The position numbers and the translations under genes were made by a program. Below, one piece after another: positions 17,680-27,165 of a stretch of 64,000 nt of DNA (the first letter of the stretch is position 1; each line of letters starts with the position of its first letter). The stretch comes from Sphingobacteriaceae bacterium (lineage in GTDB: Bacteria > Bacteroidota > Bacteroidia > B-17B0 > Aurantibacillaceae). The notes under the pieces were generated by a model, which saw only the letters and a program-made list of their open reading frames with translations, had not been told where the DNA came from and made no database searches. The stretch covers positions 62,001-126,000 of the forward strand of contig CANKBS010000001.1 of NCBI GenBank assembly GCA_947480015.1. Reading direction: 5' to 3'.

Positions 17680-19224
17680 TCAAATCGGCAAATGAACACT
17701 GAAAGTACTTCCTTTCCCAACATCTGAGTTAACAGAAATGGTGCCGTTGTGTTTAAGAACTACGGCTAAAACATAGGAAAGGCCTAAACCAAAACCTTTT
17801 ACATTATGAACGTTACCCGTAGGCACACGGTAAAATTTATCGAAAATTTTACGTTGATTTTCTTTTGAAATCCCAATCCCATTATCTTTTACCTGAATCA
17901 TAATGCCTTCGGCAGTGTTATAGGTTGAAATGGTGATTTCGGGAATTTCTTTCGAATACTTAATGGCGTTATCGATGAGGTTAAAAATAATATTTGTAAG
18001 ATGAACCCGATCGGCCTGTAATTTAAAATTTTGCGCTTTTAAAAAGGTGTTAACAGTACCCAAGCGTTGATTAATTAAGAGGTGTGTGTTATTAATGGCT
18101 GTGTTAATGATTTCGTGTACATCTACTTCACTGAGTTTTAATTTAAATTCCCCTTTATCCAAAATAGAAGTTTGTAAAATACTCTCCACTAACACACTTA
18201 AACGTTTATTCTCATCCCGGATCATTTTTAAATACCGTTGTTTTTTTTCCGGAGTCTGCGAAATGCTCTGGTCGCCTAGCATTTCACTGGCAAGGGATAT
18301 GGTGCTAATGGGTGTTTTAAACTCGTGCGTCATGTTGCTGATAAAATCATTTTTGATGAGCGATAATTTTTTTTGTTTTAAATTATTCACCATGATGTAA
18401 TAAAAGGAGAACGTGAGAATTAATATGACAACAATACTCGTAATTAAAAAAGGCCACATTTGTTTAAATACATCCCTATCCTGTGTTGGAAAATAAACAA
18501 TGAGGTATTCCGGATCGATAAAGGAATTAGTGGGGGAAAGGTTTACCACATAATGTTCAACGCCCAAGGAATCGAGTGCGTTCTCGGCTTGTTTGAGATC
18601 GCTGTGGTGTTGACTGCCGGGGTACAAAAACGTTAATGAGTAATTATAACGGGCTGTAATTTTTTGCGCAAGAAGTTCATGTCTTAAAATGGAATCGAGT
18701 AAAACGGTATCTACTTTTTGTTTGCGGTTATTGTAAAAGTTTTGCGTGTACGAAAGGTCAAAATAACTGTTGCCAACAATGTTGTTAGGGAGATCTTTGT
18801 TTTGTGATTTTAAACTGGATTGCTGATCGAGCAAACTTTTAAGAAAACGGCTAGCACGAATGTCAATTTGGCCCGAATCTTCACGCAACAAATCTTTTTT
18901 AGTATACCGACTGCTTTGATGTCCGTTACTGTCGGTACTTAGCTCGGTACTTAGCATCCCAATGGGATTGTTGTTTTGGCCTTTGATGTCGGGGTTATTA
19001 AAAACAATACCGGAAGTGCGAATGGTTTGTTTTTTATAATCACTTCGCGGATCGAGTCGTTCGAGTTTAGCTGAGGTTTTATTTAAGGCATCGTCTACAC
19101 GGCTTTTAAAATATTCCTCTCGCACTTTAAAGTCATTGTTAATCCAATAAGCCTGAAACCAAATCAACACGAGAAGTGCAACTGAAAACGAAACAGAAAT
19201 AAACGTAAAAAGCCTTTTGTTCAT
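17680..19224 (-). CDS. Membrane sensor histidine kinase (RprX-like)
   Basis: A 514-residue kinase partnered with the response regulator just downstream. TM1 is at about 7-29. An extracytoplasmic sensor region of about 225 residues follows, with no recognised domain. TM2 is at about 258-280. The HisKA dimerisation domain has His300 in FISNMTHEFKTPIS, and the HATPase domain has the N box (IIFNLIDNAIKYS), G1 (VKDNGIGIS), F (FDKFYRV) and G2 (GFGLGLSYV). All catalytic motifs are intact. A TAACTTTG box lies only 5 nt upstream of the ATG, suggesting a leaderless transcript. The signal is unknown. Confidence 0.94.
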   Translation of the reverse strand: MNKRLFTFISVSFSVALLVLIWFQAYWINNDFKVREEYFKSRVDDALNKTSAKLERLDPRSDYKKQTIRTSGIVFNNPDIKGQNNNPIGMLSTELSTDSNGHQSSRYTKKDLLREDSGQIDIRASRFLKSLLDQQSSLKSQNKDLPNNIVGNSYFDLSYTQNFYNNRKQKVDTVLLDSILRHELLAQKITARYNYSLTFLYPGSQHHSDLKQAENALDSLGVEHYVVNLSPTNSFIDPEYLIVYFPTQDRDVFKQMWPFLITSIVVILILTFSFYYIMVNNLKQKKLSLIKNDFISNMTHEFKTPISTISLASEMLGDQSISQTPEKKQRYLKMIRDENKRLSVLVESILQTSILDKGEFKLKLSEVDVHEIINTAINNTHLLINQRLGTVNTFLKAQNFKLQADRVHLTNIIFNLIDNAIKYSKEIPEITISTYNTAEGIMIQVKDNGIGISKENQRKIFDKFYRVPTGNVHNVKGFGLGLSYVLAVVLKHNGTISVNSDVGKGSTFSVHLPI

Positions 19225-19229
19225 TGCGG

Positions 19230-19237
19230 CAAAGTTA
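19230..19237 (-). promoter_or_regulatory. Predicted -7 box TAACTTTG directly before the kinase start codon
   Basis: TAACTTTG on the minus strand matches TAnnTTTG and ends 5 nt before the ATG at 19222-19224. If used, transcription would begin at or very near the start codon. Confidence 0.5.
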
Positions 19238-19288
19238 GTTTAATTTAAAACCTTGCTAAAATAAAAAATGCAAAAATTCTTAATTCGC

Positions 19289-20767
19289 TCATTCAATCAA
19301 CTGTTCAATAGGTGTGTGAACGCCGTTTTCGTATACATAACATTTTAATTTATCCTTAAACACATAAGGTTTGTAAATTGATTTATTAAGAAGCATGCGT
19401 AAACACTCTTGCACCCCTTCAATAATACTCGGATGTGGGTGCATCATATCAGCCAGTTCTCTAATTCCCTGATTGGTGTGAATGAGATAGGCAACACCTT
19501 GTATGGCACTACTGGCATGTTCGCCAACTACACGCATGCCTAAAATACGCATGCCATTATCGTTGCTTACTATGATTTTAAAAAAGCCCTTGGTTTTTCG
19601 CATGGCAATGGCACGGGCGTTGGTTGTAAAGTCGAGTTTCACGACTTTATGTGGAATTCCTTTGGCGATGCAGTCTTGCTCGCTCATGCCCACTGAGGCC
19701 ACCTCAGGATTCAAAAACATAATGGTACTAATGTTTTTGTAGGTGAGTGGTTTAACTATCGGTCCGAACATACGAACCACGGCATGCCTTGCCTCTCTTT
19801 CCCCCACATTTACCAGAGCCACTTCGGTAGTCACATCACCGGCAACATAAATATTACTGATATTGGTTTGGGTATCATCATCCCAAATAGACCCTCGTTC
19901 GTTAATTCTTATTCCAACATTTTCGAGACCAATGTTTTCGACGTTCGCAACACGGCCAATGGAGACGAGTGCCTTGTCAACCGTGATAACTTCAATGCTG
20001 CCGTTTTTATAGGCGAGTTCGTATTCAACTTTACCGTTCTTTATCTCCATGCGATTTAAGGAAGCGCCCTGATGAACCTGAGCCCCTTGTAATTCAAGAT
20101 TGGTTTTAATAATCTCGGCTACATCCTCATCTTCAAATGGCAAAATTCGTTCGGCTTTATCAATCAAATAAACTTTTGTTTTTCCAAAGGCAGAAAAGAT
20201 GGTGGCAAATTCGCAGCCAATAACCCCCGCACCAAGCACCACCATGCTTTTGGGTAGGGATGTAAAATTTTTAACGCTGTCGCTGGTAACGATGATCTCA
20301 TTATCAACTTCAATGTTGTTGGGAATCCTCGGGCGACTGCCTGTAGCAATGAGCATATAATCGGTGCTAACTTTTTTAAGCTGGCCATCTTCTTTAATAA
20401 TTTGAATGGTATGTTTGTCAAGAATTGAGGCCGTGCCCTTTTCGTAGGTAAATAATTTTTTTGGAAGCGTTTGCAGTAACTGTAAATGTACTGTCATTTG
20501 TGTTTTACGTTCAAAGATGGCCTCGTTTACAATTTTGGTAATACTTTCTATGTTGGCTTCATAACCCGGAATTAACTCACGGATGGAGGCTACCTTAAGC
20601 GCCTGTTCCCAAAGCGTTTTGGATGTTAATACGCCATCGTATACCCCGGCACCACCGATGCGTTTTTTTTCGATAAGCAGCACGCGTTTCCCAAAATCGA
20701 TGGCACGCATGGCTCCGGCGTATCCGCTAGGACCGGCACCAATAACAATGAGATCAAAATGTTCCAT
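19289..20767 (-). CDS. Lipoamide-dehydrogenase-like FAD/NAD(P) oxidoreductase lacking the redox disulfide
   Basis: A 492-residue cytoplasmic flavoprotein with the class I pyridine nucleotide-disulfide oxidoreductase fold: FAD-binding GAGPSGYAGA (10-19), a second nucleotide-binding motif VVLGAGVIGCEFA, the FAD-contacting YVAGDV segment, and the C-terminal dimerisation domain with the catalytic His445/Glu450 pair (HPHPSIIEG). In the active-site segment, where the family reads GGTCLNxGCIPSK, this protein reads GGAGVYDGVLTSK (38-50). Both redox cysteines are replaced (Gly41, Val46) while Lys50 is kept. It therefore cannot use the normal dithiol mechanism; soluble transhydrogenase-like hydride transfer is an alternative, unproven. 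It lies upstream of the kinase gene on the same strand (64-bp gap). Confidence 0.88.
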   Translation of the reverse strand: MEHFDLIVIGAGPSGYAGAMRAIDFGKRVLLIEKKRIGGAGVYDGVLTSKTLWEQALKVASIRELIPGYEANIESITKIVNEAIFERKTQMTVHLQLLQTLPKKLFTYEKGTASILDKHTIQIIKEDGQLKKVSTDYMLIATGSRPRIPNNIEVDNEIIVTSDSVKNFTSLPKSMVVLGAGVIGCEFATIFSAFGKTKVYLIDKAERILPFEDEDVAEIIKTNLELQGAQVHQGASLNRMEIKNGKVEYELAYKNGSIEVITVDKALVSIGRVANVENIGLENVGIRINERGSIWDDDTQTNISNIYVAGDVTTEVALVNVGEREARHAVVRMFGPIVKPLTYKNISTIMFLNPEVASVGMSEQDCIAKGIPHKVVKLDFTTNARAIAMRKTKGFFKIIVSNDNGMRILGMRVVGEHASSAIQGVAYLIHTNQGIRELADMMHPHPSIIEGVQECLRMLLNKSIYKPYVFKDKLKCYVYENGVHTPIEQLIE

Positions 20768-21037
20768 AGATAAAAAGATGAATTTACAATTTATTGTTAG
20801 ATGAAATTAGCGTCACACCAAAAACGGGGCTTAACGCGACCTATTTATTGGATGCTACCCCATTAACTTGTGAAAATGGCCCCTGTTGACAAATTAGGGT
20901 AAAGCCTAAAATCAGAGCGTCTAAATTATCAAATTCCGACTTCGCGATTTAAAATATAACAGTTTGTAAATCAATTTGATAAAAATTTTCACTATTCGAC
21001 TAAAATGTATATTTTTGCAGCCCTATAAATTAAAATT
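20768..21037. other. Divergent intergenic region upstream of hppA
   Basis: 270 bp between the minus-strand flavoprotein and the plus-strand pyrophosphatase gene. Apart from the -7 box at 21010-21017 I see no riboswitch-like conserved core, hairpin terminator or small ORF that I can support. Room for regulation exists on both sides. Confidence 0.5.
21010..21017 (+). promoter_or_regulatory. Predicted -7 box TATTTTTG for hppA
   Basis: TATTTTTG fits TAnnTTTG and ends 20 nt before the ATG at 21038. A TTTG at 20975-20978 is too far upstream (31-nt spacer) to be a good -33 element. Confidence 0.5.
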
Positions 21038-23827
21038 ATGAACGAAAGTGTTATTTATTTAGTCCCGGCTCTCGGGATAATTGGATTGATAGTAATGGCC
21101 ATTAAGTCTGCCTGGGTAAGCAAGCAGGATGCCGGTGATAAAAATATGCAGGAGCTGGCAGGTTATATAGCTGATGGCGCTATGGCCTTTTTAAAAGCAG
21201 AATGGAAAGTGTTGAGCATCTTTGTGGTGTTTGCTGCTGCATTATTAGCGTATTCAGGAACTATACATGAAGTAAACGGTCAGGAAATTCACTCCAGCTG
21301 GATCATTTCCATTGCCTTTATCATAGGTGCTGTATTCTCTGCAACCGCAGGATATATTGGCATGAAAGTGGCTACTAAAGCCAACGTTCGTACCACACAA
21401 GCAGCCCGCACGAGTTTAAAACAAGCTTTAAAAGTTTCTTTCACCGGTGGAACTGTAATGGGTTTAGGTGTTGCCGGTTTAGCAGTGTTAGGCTTAGGTG
21501 GTTTGTTTATTGCATTTTTGGCCATATTCGCTAATTTGGGTGAAAACACCGTTAAAACCGCCATTGAGGTTTTAACTGGTTTCTCATTGGGTGCCGAATC
21601 AATTGCCTTATTTGCCCGTGTAGGTGGTGGTATTTATACAAAAGCAGCCGATGTGGGTGCCGACTTAGTTGGTAAAGTTGAAGCCGGAATTCCTGAAGAC
21701 GATGTTCGTAATCCTGCTACCATTGCCGATAACGTAGGCGATAACGTAGGTGACGTTGCCGGAATGGGTGCCGATCTTTTTGGTTCTTATGTGGCAACCA
21801 TTTTAGCAACCATGGTATTAGGTCAGGAAATTAAAGTGGTAGATAATTTTGGTGGAATGTCTCCAATTTTATTACCCATGGTAATTTGTGGTTTAGGTAT
21901 TATTTTCTCTATCATCGGTACTTGGTTTGTTACTATTAAAGATGACAAATCAAATGTACAAAATGCATTAAACCTAGGTAACTGGGCTTCCATGTTAATT
22001 ACGGTAATTGCTTCTTACTTCATCGTAATGTATATGTTACCTGAAAAATTAAGCTTACGTGGATATGAGTTCACTAACTTAAATGTATTCTTAGCTATTG
22101 TAGTTGGTACAGTTGTAGGCGCTATTATGAGTATTGTAACTGAGTATTACACGGCAATGGGTAAAGCTCCTGTATTATCTATCATTCAACAATCTTCAAC
22201 CGGCCATGCTACCAATATCATTGGTGGTTTATCGGTAGGGATGAAGTCTACCGTGATTCCAATTTTAACCTTGGCAGCCGGTATTATGTCATCTTATTAT
22301 TTTGCCGGATTATACGGTGTAGCCATTGCTGCAGCCGGTATGATGGCCACAACAGCTATGCAATTAGCAATTGATGCATTCGGACCGATTGCGGATAATG
22401 CCGGTGGAATTGCTGAGATGAGTCAGTTACCTCCTGAAGTGCGTGAACGTACCGATAATTTAGATGCCGTAGGTAATACAACAGCTGCTACCGGTAAAGG
22501 ATTTGCCATTGCTTCAGCCGCCTTAACCTCTTTAGCCTTATTTGCAGCCTTCGTTGGTATTGCAGGGATTGATGCCATTGATATTTATAAAGCACCAGTA
22601 TTAGCCGGTTTATTTGTGGGTGGTATGATTCCATTTATTTTCTCAGCACTTTGTATCCAGGCGGTTGGTAAAGCGGCTATGGACATGGTTCAAGAGGTTC
22701 GTCGTCAGTTTCGCGAAATCCCGGGAATCATGGAATACAAAGCAAAACCGGAGTATGAAAAATGTGTCGCTATTTCAACCAAAGCTTCCATTCGTGAAAT
22801 GATATTGCCAGGCGCTATTGCCTTAATCACGCCATTACTTGTTGGTTTTATTTTTGGACCGGAAGTATTAGGTGGTCTTTTAGCCGGTGTAACTGTTAGC
22901 GGTGTGTTAATGGGAATTTTCCAAAGTAACGCCGGTGGCGCTTGGGATAATGCTAAAAAATCGTTTGAAAAAGGGGTGATGATAAATGGAGAAATGTTTT
23001 ACAAAAAATCAGAACCACACAAGGCTTCAGTAACCGGTGATACAGTTGGTGATCCATTTAAAGATACTTCAGGGCCCTCTATGAACATTCTCATTAAATT
23101 AATGAGTATCGTATCCTTGGTTATTGCTCCATACATTGCCGTGCAAAACGGTGGTAAAGATGCTTGTTGCGAAAAAGGTGCCATGCAAGCCGGTGTGTTT
23201 ACCTGTATGATTAATGGTGAGCAACACACGTGTAGCAGCCAAAATCAGTGTGATAGTTTAGTTGCTGCTAACACCAAAGACATTGCCGAATTACAAGGCT
23301 TGTTTTTAGTAGATGGTGTTCACAGCTCAGTGAATTTTAGTGTTAAACACATCATAAGCAATACCAAAGGAAATGTTACCATTGATAGCGGTTTTGTGAA
23401 TCTTCAAAATGTTAATGGCCCTAAAATTTTTATTCAATTAGATATGACAACTTTGAATACTCAAAACTCATACCGTGATGAAAAATTAAAAAACAAAGAA
23501 GACTTTTTTGATGTAACAAAATTCAACAAAGCTGTTTTTGTTGCTACTGATGTGGTGAAGAATGAATCGGAAGGCGCTTATGCTTTTACAGCAAAAGGAA
23601 AACTTACGCTGAAAGGTGTTACTAAGGATGTAGAATTAAACTTTAATTATTTTGGTACGGAAAGCAATGTGGAAGCGGATGCAAGCGGCAAGGAACATAA
23701 ATTCCAAACTGCAGGATTTGCGGGAGAAGCCATGGTAAACAGAAAAGATTTTGGTATTACAGGATCTTCGGTGTCTGATATGGTGAAAATTGAAATGTCT
23801 ATTGAAGCCTATCAAGAAGGCAACTAA
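21038..23827 (+). CDS. hppA: Membrane ion-translocating pyrophosphatase fused to a C-terminal YceI domain
   Basis: A 929-residue fusion. Residues 1 to about 705 are a complete membrane pyrophosphatase that couples PPi hydrolysis to H+ or Na+ export. The signature [11 protein letters not shown] and following [20 protein letters not shown] are intact, and [10 protein letters not shown] (478-487) has Ala where K+-independent enzymes have Lys, so a K+-dependent type is expected. The core ends in the usual last helix ([18 protein letters not shown]). A Cys-rich linker follows (about 706-750, five Cys), and then a YceI-like lipocalin domain (about 755-929) opening [16 protein letters not shown] and containing [16 protein letters not shown] and NRKDFGIT. 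Known pyrophosphatase structures place the C-terminus outside the cytoplasm, so the YceI part should be periplasmic. No frameshift or internal stop separates the parts. A terminator follows. Confidence 0.93.
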   Translation: MNESVIYLVPALGIIGLIVMAIKSAWVSKQDAGDKNMQELAGYIADGAMAFLKAEWKVLSIFVVFAAALLAYSGTIHEVNGQEIHSSWIISIAFIIGAVFSATAGYIGMKVATKANVRTTQAARTSLKQALKVSFTGGTVMGLGVAGLAVLGLGGLFIAFLAIFANLGENTVKTAIEVLTGFSLGAESIALFARVGGGIYTKAADVGADLVGKVEAGIPEDDVRNPATIADNVGDNVGDVAGMGADLFGSYVATILATMVLGQEIKVVDNFGGMSPILLPMVICGLGIIFSIIGTWFVTIKDDKSNVQNALNLGNWASMLITVIASYFIVMYMLPEKLSLRGYEFTNLNVFLAIVVGTVVGAIMSIVTEYYTAMGKAPVLSIIQQSSTGHATNIIGGLSVGMKSTVIPILTLAAGIMSSYYFAGLYGVAIAAAGMMATTAMQLAIDAFGPIADNAGGIAEMSQLPPEVRERTDNLDAVGNTTAATGKGFAIASAALTSLALFAAFVGIAGIDAIDIYKAPVLAGLFVGGMIPFIFSALCIQAVGKAAMDMVQEVRRQFREIPGIMEYKAKPEYEKCVAISTKASIREMILPGAIALITPLLVGFIFGPEVLGGLLAGVTVSGVLMGIFQSNAGGAWDNAKKSFEKGVMINGEMFYKKSEPHKASVTGDTVGDPFKDTSGPSMNILIKLMSIVSLVIAPYIAVQNGGKDACCEKGAMQAGVFTCMINGEQHTCSSQNQCDSLVAANTKDIAELQGLFLVDGVHSSVNFSVKHIISNTKGNVTIDSGFVNLQNVNGPKIFIQLDMTTLNTQNSYRDEKLKNKEDFFDVTKFNKAVFVATDVVKNESEGAYAFTAKGKLTLKGVTKDVELNFNYFGTESNVEADASGKEHKFQTAGFAGEAMVNRKDFGITGSSVSDMVKIEMSIEAYQEGN

Positions 23828-23845
23828 TATTTTTCTTAAATACAG

Positions 23846-23875
23846 ATCCCCGGCCTAAGACCGGGGATTTTTTTT
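23846..23875 (+). terminator. Rho-independent terminator after hppA
   Basis: ATCCCCGG / CCGGGGAT stem (23846-23853 with 23861-23868), 7-base loop, followed by a run of eight or more T. It begins 19 bp after the stop codon. Confidence 0.93.
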
Positions 23876-24060
23876 GCCTTGAAATTGGATAAAATAAATT
23901 TTTTACTCCAAAACGACATGGTTTTTATTTCAAAGGAGTAAAATCTAAATCCATTCAGACTTTAGCTAAAGACCCTTAAAAAATATATCTAGGAATTTCT
24001 AAAAAAATCAGTAAATTTATATTTACCTAGTTGAGTTATAAAACTATTAAACAGAACCCT

Positions 24061-25911
24061 ATGAAAAAATCCTTACTTTTTTTACTGTGTCTTACACTAA
24101 TTTCATTTAGTCGTATGAAGTCGCAATGCGTGTTCTCTTGTTATAATTATACGCTAGCGCCAATCACTTATTCTGCCTTTCCAAATGGCGGCACGAATGT
24201 TATTCCTTATTTTCTTCCAACTATTGACGACGGGATTACCTCTCCATTGCCCATAGGTTTTAATTTTAATTATTACTGTGGAACTTATAGCAATGTGCTT
24301 ATTTGTTCGAATGGATTTATCCAGTTTGATATCGGTTCACCACCGAGTTTGGCATTTTCTAACCCGGCTCAAACCTTCCCCGATCCTACCAGTCCGAATG
24401 GTATTGTAGCACTTAACATGAATGATTTTGATCCAAATATGGGAGGTAGTATTACCTATACAACCATTGGGACAATGCCAAACAGACGGTTTATTGTAAC
24501 CTACAGCAATGTGCCTATTTGGAACTACAATACCAGTTTAAATGACGGTCAAATTGTGTTATTCGAAACTACCAATGTGATCGAAATTCACTCCAACAGC
24601 ATTAATGCTTCTAACACCAATATTTACAATGGTACACAAGGTATTGAAAACCCGGCTGGAACACAGGGCATAGGTGTTCCGGGTCGCAACAATACTTTAT
24701 TTCAGGTAACCACACCGTCTGCGTATCGTTTTGTTCCGGTTGCGACATACAGTCCGATGCCACCTACTTCTATTGCAGGACCAACACAGGTTTGTCAGGG
24801 GAGTACCAATAATTATACCGTAAGTGCTTCTCCAAATGCAACATCTTATGCTTGGTATTTGCCTCCGGGCTGGGGTGGAAGCAGCACCACATCTGTTATC
24901 CCTGCATTAGGCGGCACCAGCGGTAACGTTTCGGTAGCAGCCACCTATTCCTGTGGTACCTCTGCACCTATTGGTTTTTCGGTAACCGTCATACAAGCCC
25001 CTGTTGTAGCCTTAAGTGTTACACCGTCTATTTTATGCACGGGGGTTACTGTAACATTTAATGCCACCGGAGCTATCACGTATACACTTGATCCGATTGG
25101 TATTATTGGCGGACCGCCGTTTACCACCATGCCATTTATTAGTACAACCTATACGCTTCATGGTGTAGATGCCACCGGATGCGCTTCGCAAAATATTGCA
25201 ACAGCTTTTGTTACCGTAAAAGAAACGCCAACCGTATCGGTTAACAGTGGCACGGTTTGTATTGGACAAGGATTTACCATAACGCCCGTAGGCGCCCCGG
25301 CATACGTTTTTTCAAGCACTTTTGCGAATGTTACGCCTACCTTAGGTGTGAATAATTATTCGGTAGTTGGAACGGGAACTAATGGTTGTGTAAGTAATAC
25401 GGCTATTTGCACCGTTACAGCTATGGCCTTGCCGGTGATTGCTGCAGTGCCCACCCGTTCGGCAATATGCATTAAGGAATCCACCACCATTAAAGTGAGT
25501 GGCGCAAGCACCTATACCTGGAGCACCAATGCTACAGGAACCGTAATAACCGTTAATCCAATTGGAACCTCGGCTTATAATGTAACCGGAACGGATGCGC
25601 GTGGATGTGTAAATTCAGGCACGGCAACTGTTATAGTGAATGCCTGTACTGGCATCGCAAGCACTAGTAATCAAACGAGTTTAATTCAACTTTTCCCAAA
25701 TCCAACAAAGGGTGTTTTTAAAGTACATTCAACCATAGCCGGTGAAAACAGCAGTATAGAAGTTTACAATTCTATTGGGGCATTAATTTTGGTTCAAAAA
25801 TTAGTTAATGAGGAGACTGAAATTAATCTGACTGAGTATGCGAATGGATTGTATTATGTGAAATTAAAAGCAAGCAATCAAGAAAGCACCTTAAAACTGA
25901 TTAAAAACTAA
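24061..25911 (+). CDS. Secreted T9SS type A cargo protein with Ig-like/PKD-like repeats
   Basis: A 616-residue secreted protein. I chose the ATG at 24061, giving signal peptide MKKSLLFLLCLTLISFSRMKSQ, over an in-frame TTG at 24031 that would add ten residues before it. The N-terminal half (about 25-230) is a globular domain with ...GFNFNYYCGTYSNVLICSNGFIQF, a pattern common in Bacteroidota surface proteins. About 250-550 holds Ser/Thr/Gly-rich Ig-like modules with paired cysteines. The C-terminal about 75 residues (LIQLFPNPTKGVFKVHS to the end, LKLIKN) are a type A Por secretion sorting domain. The function is unknown; most likely a surface adhesin or structural protein. Confidence 0.85.
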   Translation: MKKSLLFLLCLTLISFSRMKSQCVFSCYNYTLAPITYSAFPNGGTNVIPYFLPTIDDGITSPLPIGFNFNYYCGTYSNVLICSNGFIQFDIGSPPSLAFSNPAQTFPDPTSPNGIVALNMNDFDPNMGGSITYTTIGTMPNRRFIVTYSNVPIWNYNTSLNDGQIVLFETTNVIEIHSNSINASNTNIYNGTQGIENPAGTQGIGVPGRNNTLFQVTTPSAYRFVPVATYSPMPPTSIAGPTQVCQGSTNNYTVSASPNATSYAWYLPPGWGGSSTTSVIPALGGTSGNVSVAATYSCGTSAPIGFSVTVIQAPVVALSVTPSILCTGVTVTFNATGAITYTLDPIGIIGGPPFTTMPFISTTYTLHGVDATGCASQNIATAFVTVKETPTVSVNSGTVCIGQGFTITPVGAPAYVFSSTFANVTPTLGVNNYSVVGTGTNGCVSNTAICTVTAMALPVIAAVPTRSAICIKESTTIKVSGASTYTWSTNATGTVITVNPIGTSAYNVTGTDARGCVNSGTATVIVNACTGIASTSNQTSLIQLFPNPTKGVFKVHSTIAGENSSIEVYNSIGALILVQKLVNEETEINLTEYANGLYYVKLKASNQESTLKLIKN

Positions 25912-25929
25912 AGGTGCACCGGTCTGCAG

Positions 25930-25967
25930 AATTGTTTTCGGAAAAATTATTTCGGAAAACAATTTTG
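25930..25967. terminator. AT-rich long hairpin, possible terminator
   Basis: AATTGTTTTC (25930-25939) pairs perfectly with GAAAACAATT (25955-25964), with a further GAAA/TTTC pairing inside the 15-base loop, then TTGT. It lies 18 bp after the T9SS gene. The U tract is weak, so this could instead be an mRNA-stabilising stem or a palindromic binding site. Confidence 0.5.
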
Positions 25968-26030
25968 TAAATTGGTAAACAAAAGCCGCAACGCTTTTTT
26001 GCTATTTCATTCAACGATCAAAAAACAGTT

Positions 26031-27095
26031 TTGTATTTTAAGCCACTAAATTTTATTCGCTTCCTTTTGGCCTTTGGGGTGGTGCTTTTTCATTATGGTG
26101 TGAAGTATTATCCATTTAATACACCCCTTTTAAAGACATTTATTTTAAACAGCGGTTTCAGGGTTTCTTTTTTCTTTTTTATTTCAGGTTTTGTGATGAC
26201 CCTCGTTTATGGTCCGCAAGTAACAACGGTAAGTCCGACCCAATTCTATAAAAAACGATTCACGCGTATTTTTCCTGTGTATTGGTTTGCGTTTATTTTT
26301 ACCCTGCTGCTGGTATTGTTTGTGAATCATTCTTCGCCAAAAGGTTTGGTGGTAATTATACATGGCTTGGGTTTACAAAGTATTCTGCCGGGCTTTGTAC
26401 TCGATCTTAATTATCCTACTTGGTCAATATCGGTTGAATTGTTTTTTTATGCCCTTTTCCCATTCATACTTAAGTGGTTGATGAAGCAGACCAACAGGTT
26501 TTTGTTTTACATTACGGCTGCTGTATGGGTCTTGCAATCCCTACAGCATATTTTATTTATGGCGTTTATAAGTTATTCAAAACACAGCGAGGAGTTTATG
26601 AATGCTTTTCCGCTTTGGCATTTTGGCACTTTTTTTGCAGGCATGTTTAGCGCACGATTAATTCTAAGCAATGCCATCCCACTGAAGCTACAAAGGCGTG
26701 CAAGTGTTGTTTTTGTGTTAACCGGATTGCTTTTTTTGAGCATTATTTTTATTCCAAATCCTTTGATGAGGTACATTCATAATGGACTTTTATCGCCGCT
26801 TTTTGCTGTGTTTGTTTTGAGTTTATTTTACGACGCCTCATTTATTGGCCGAACATTAGCCTTAAAGCCCTTGAGTCGTTTAGGCGATTTGAGTTATGGT
26901 TTGTTTATTTTTCAGTACCCAATTTGGATTGTATATAATCAGTTTATTACGCCTTCGTTTATTGAAAGTAACTGGTTTTTTACGTTGTATTTCGGCATTC
27001 TACTTGTTTTTTCATGGGGCGTAAACAGCTATGTAGAAAAACCACTTTTGCTTTATTTAAGGCGAGACGATTCAAACAAAGCAGTTAAAATCTAA
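26031..27095 (+). CDS. Acyltransferase family 3 (OafA/YrhL-like) membrane protein
   Basis: A 354-residue integral membrane acyltransferase of the type that acetylates surface sugars or antibiotics. About ten hydrophobic helices are visible. The N-terminal family motif LNFIRFLLAFGVVLFHYG carries the proposed catalytic His, followed by RVSFFFFISGFVMTLVY and the YKKRFTRIFPVYW segment, both typical. The TWSISVELFFYALFP motif in the middle is diagnostic. The start is a TTG at 26031; no upstream ATG fits. It stands alone between a T9SS gene and exonuclease III. The acceptor is unknown. Confidence 0.9.
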   Translation: MYFKPLNFIRFLLAFGVVLFHYGVKYYPFNTPLLKTFILNSGFRVSFFFFISGFVMTLVYGPQVTTVSPTQFYKKRFTRIFPVYWFAFIFTLLLVLFVNHSSPKGLVVIIHGLGLQSILPGFVLDLNYPTWSISVELFFYALFPFILKWLMKQTNRFLFYITAAVWVLQSLQHILFMAFISYSKHSEEFMNAFPLWHFGTFFAGMFSARLILSNAIPLKLQRRASVVFVLTGLLFLSIIFIPNPLMRYIHNGLLSPLFAVFVLSLFYDASFIGRTLALKPLSRLGDLSYGLFIFQYPIWIVYNQFITPSFIESNWFFTLYFGILLVFSWGVNSYVEKPLLLYLRRDDSNKAVKI

Positions 27096-27165
27096 TCAAA
27101 ACAAATTGAGGTAGAGGTTTTTTTTCGCTTCATAAATTTTACCTTCGTCGTTCAAAATAGTTGAC

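Noticed and set aside
20820-21009. Possible riboswitch upstream of hppA
   Set aside because: No conserved riboswitch core or terminator/antiterminator pair could be traced by eye; a covariance-model scan (for example Rfam) would settle it.
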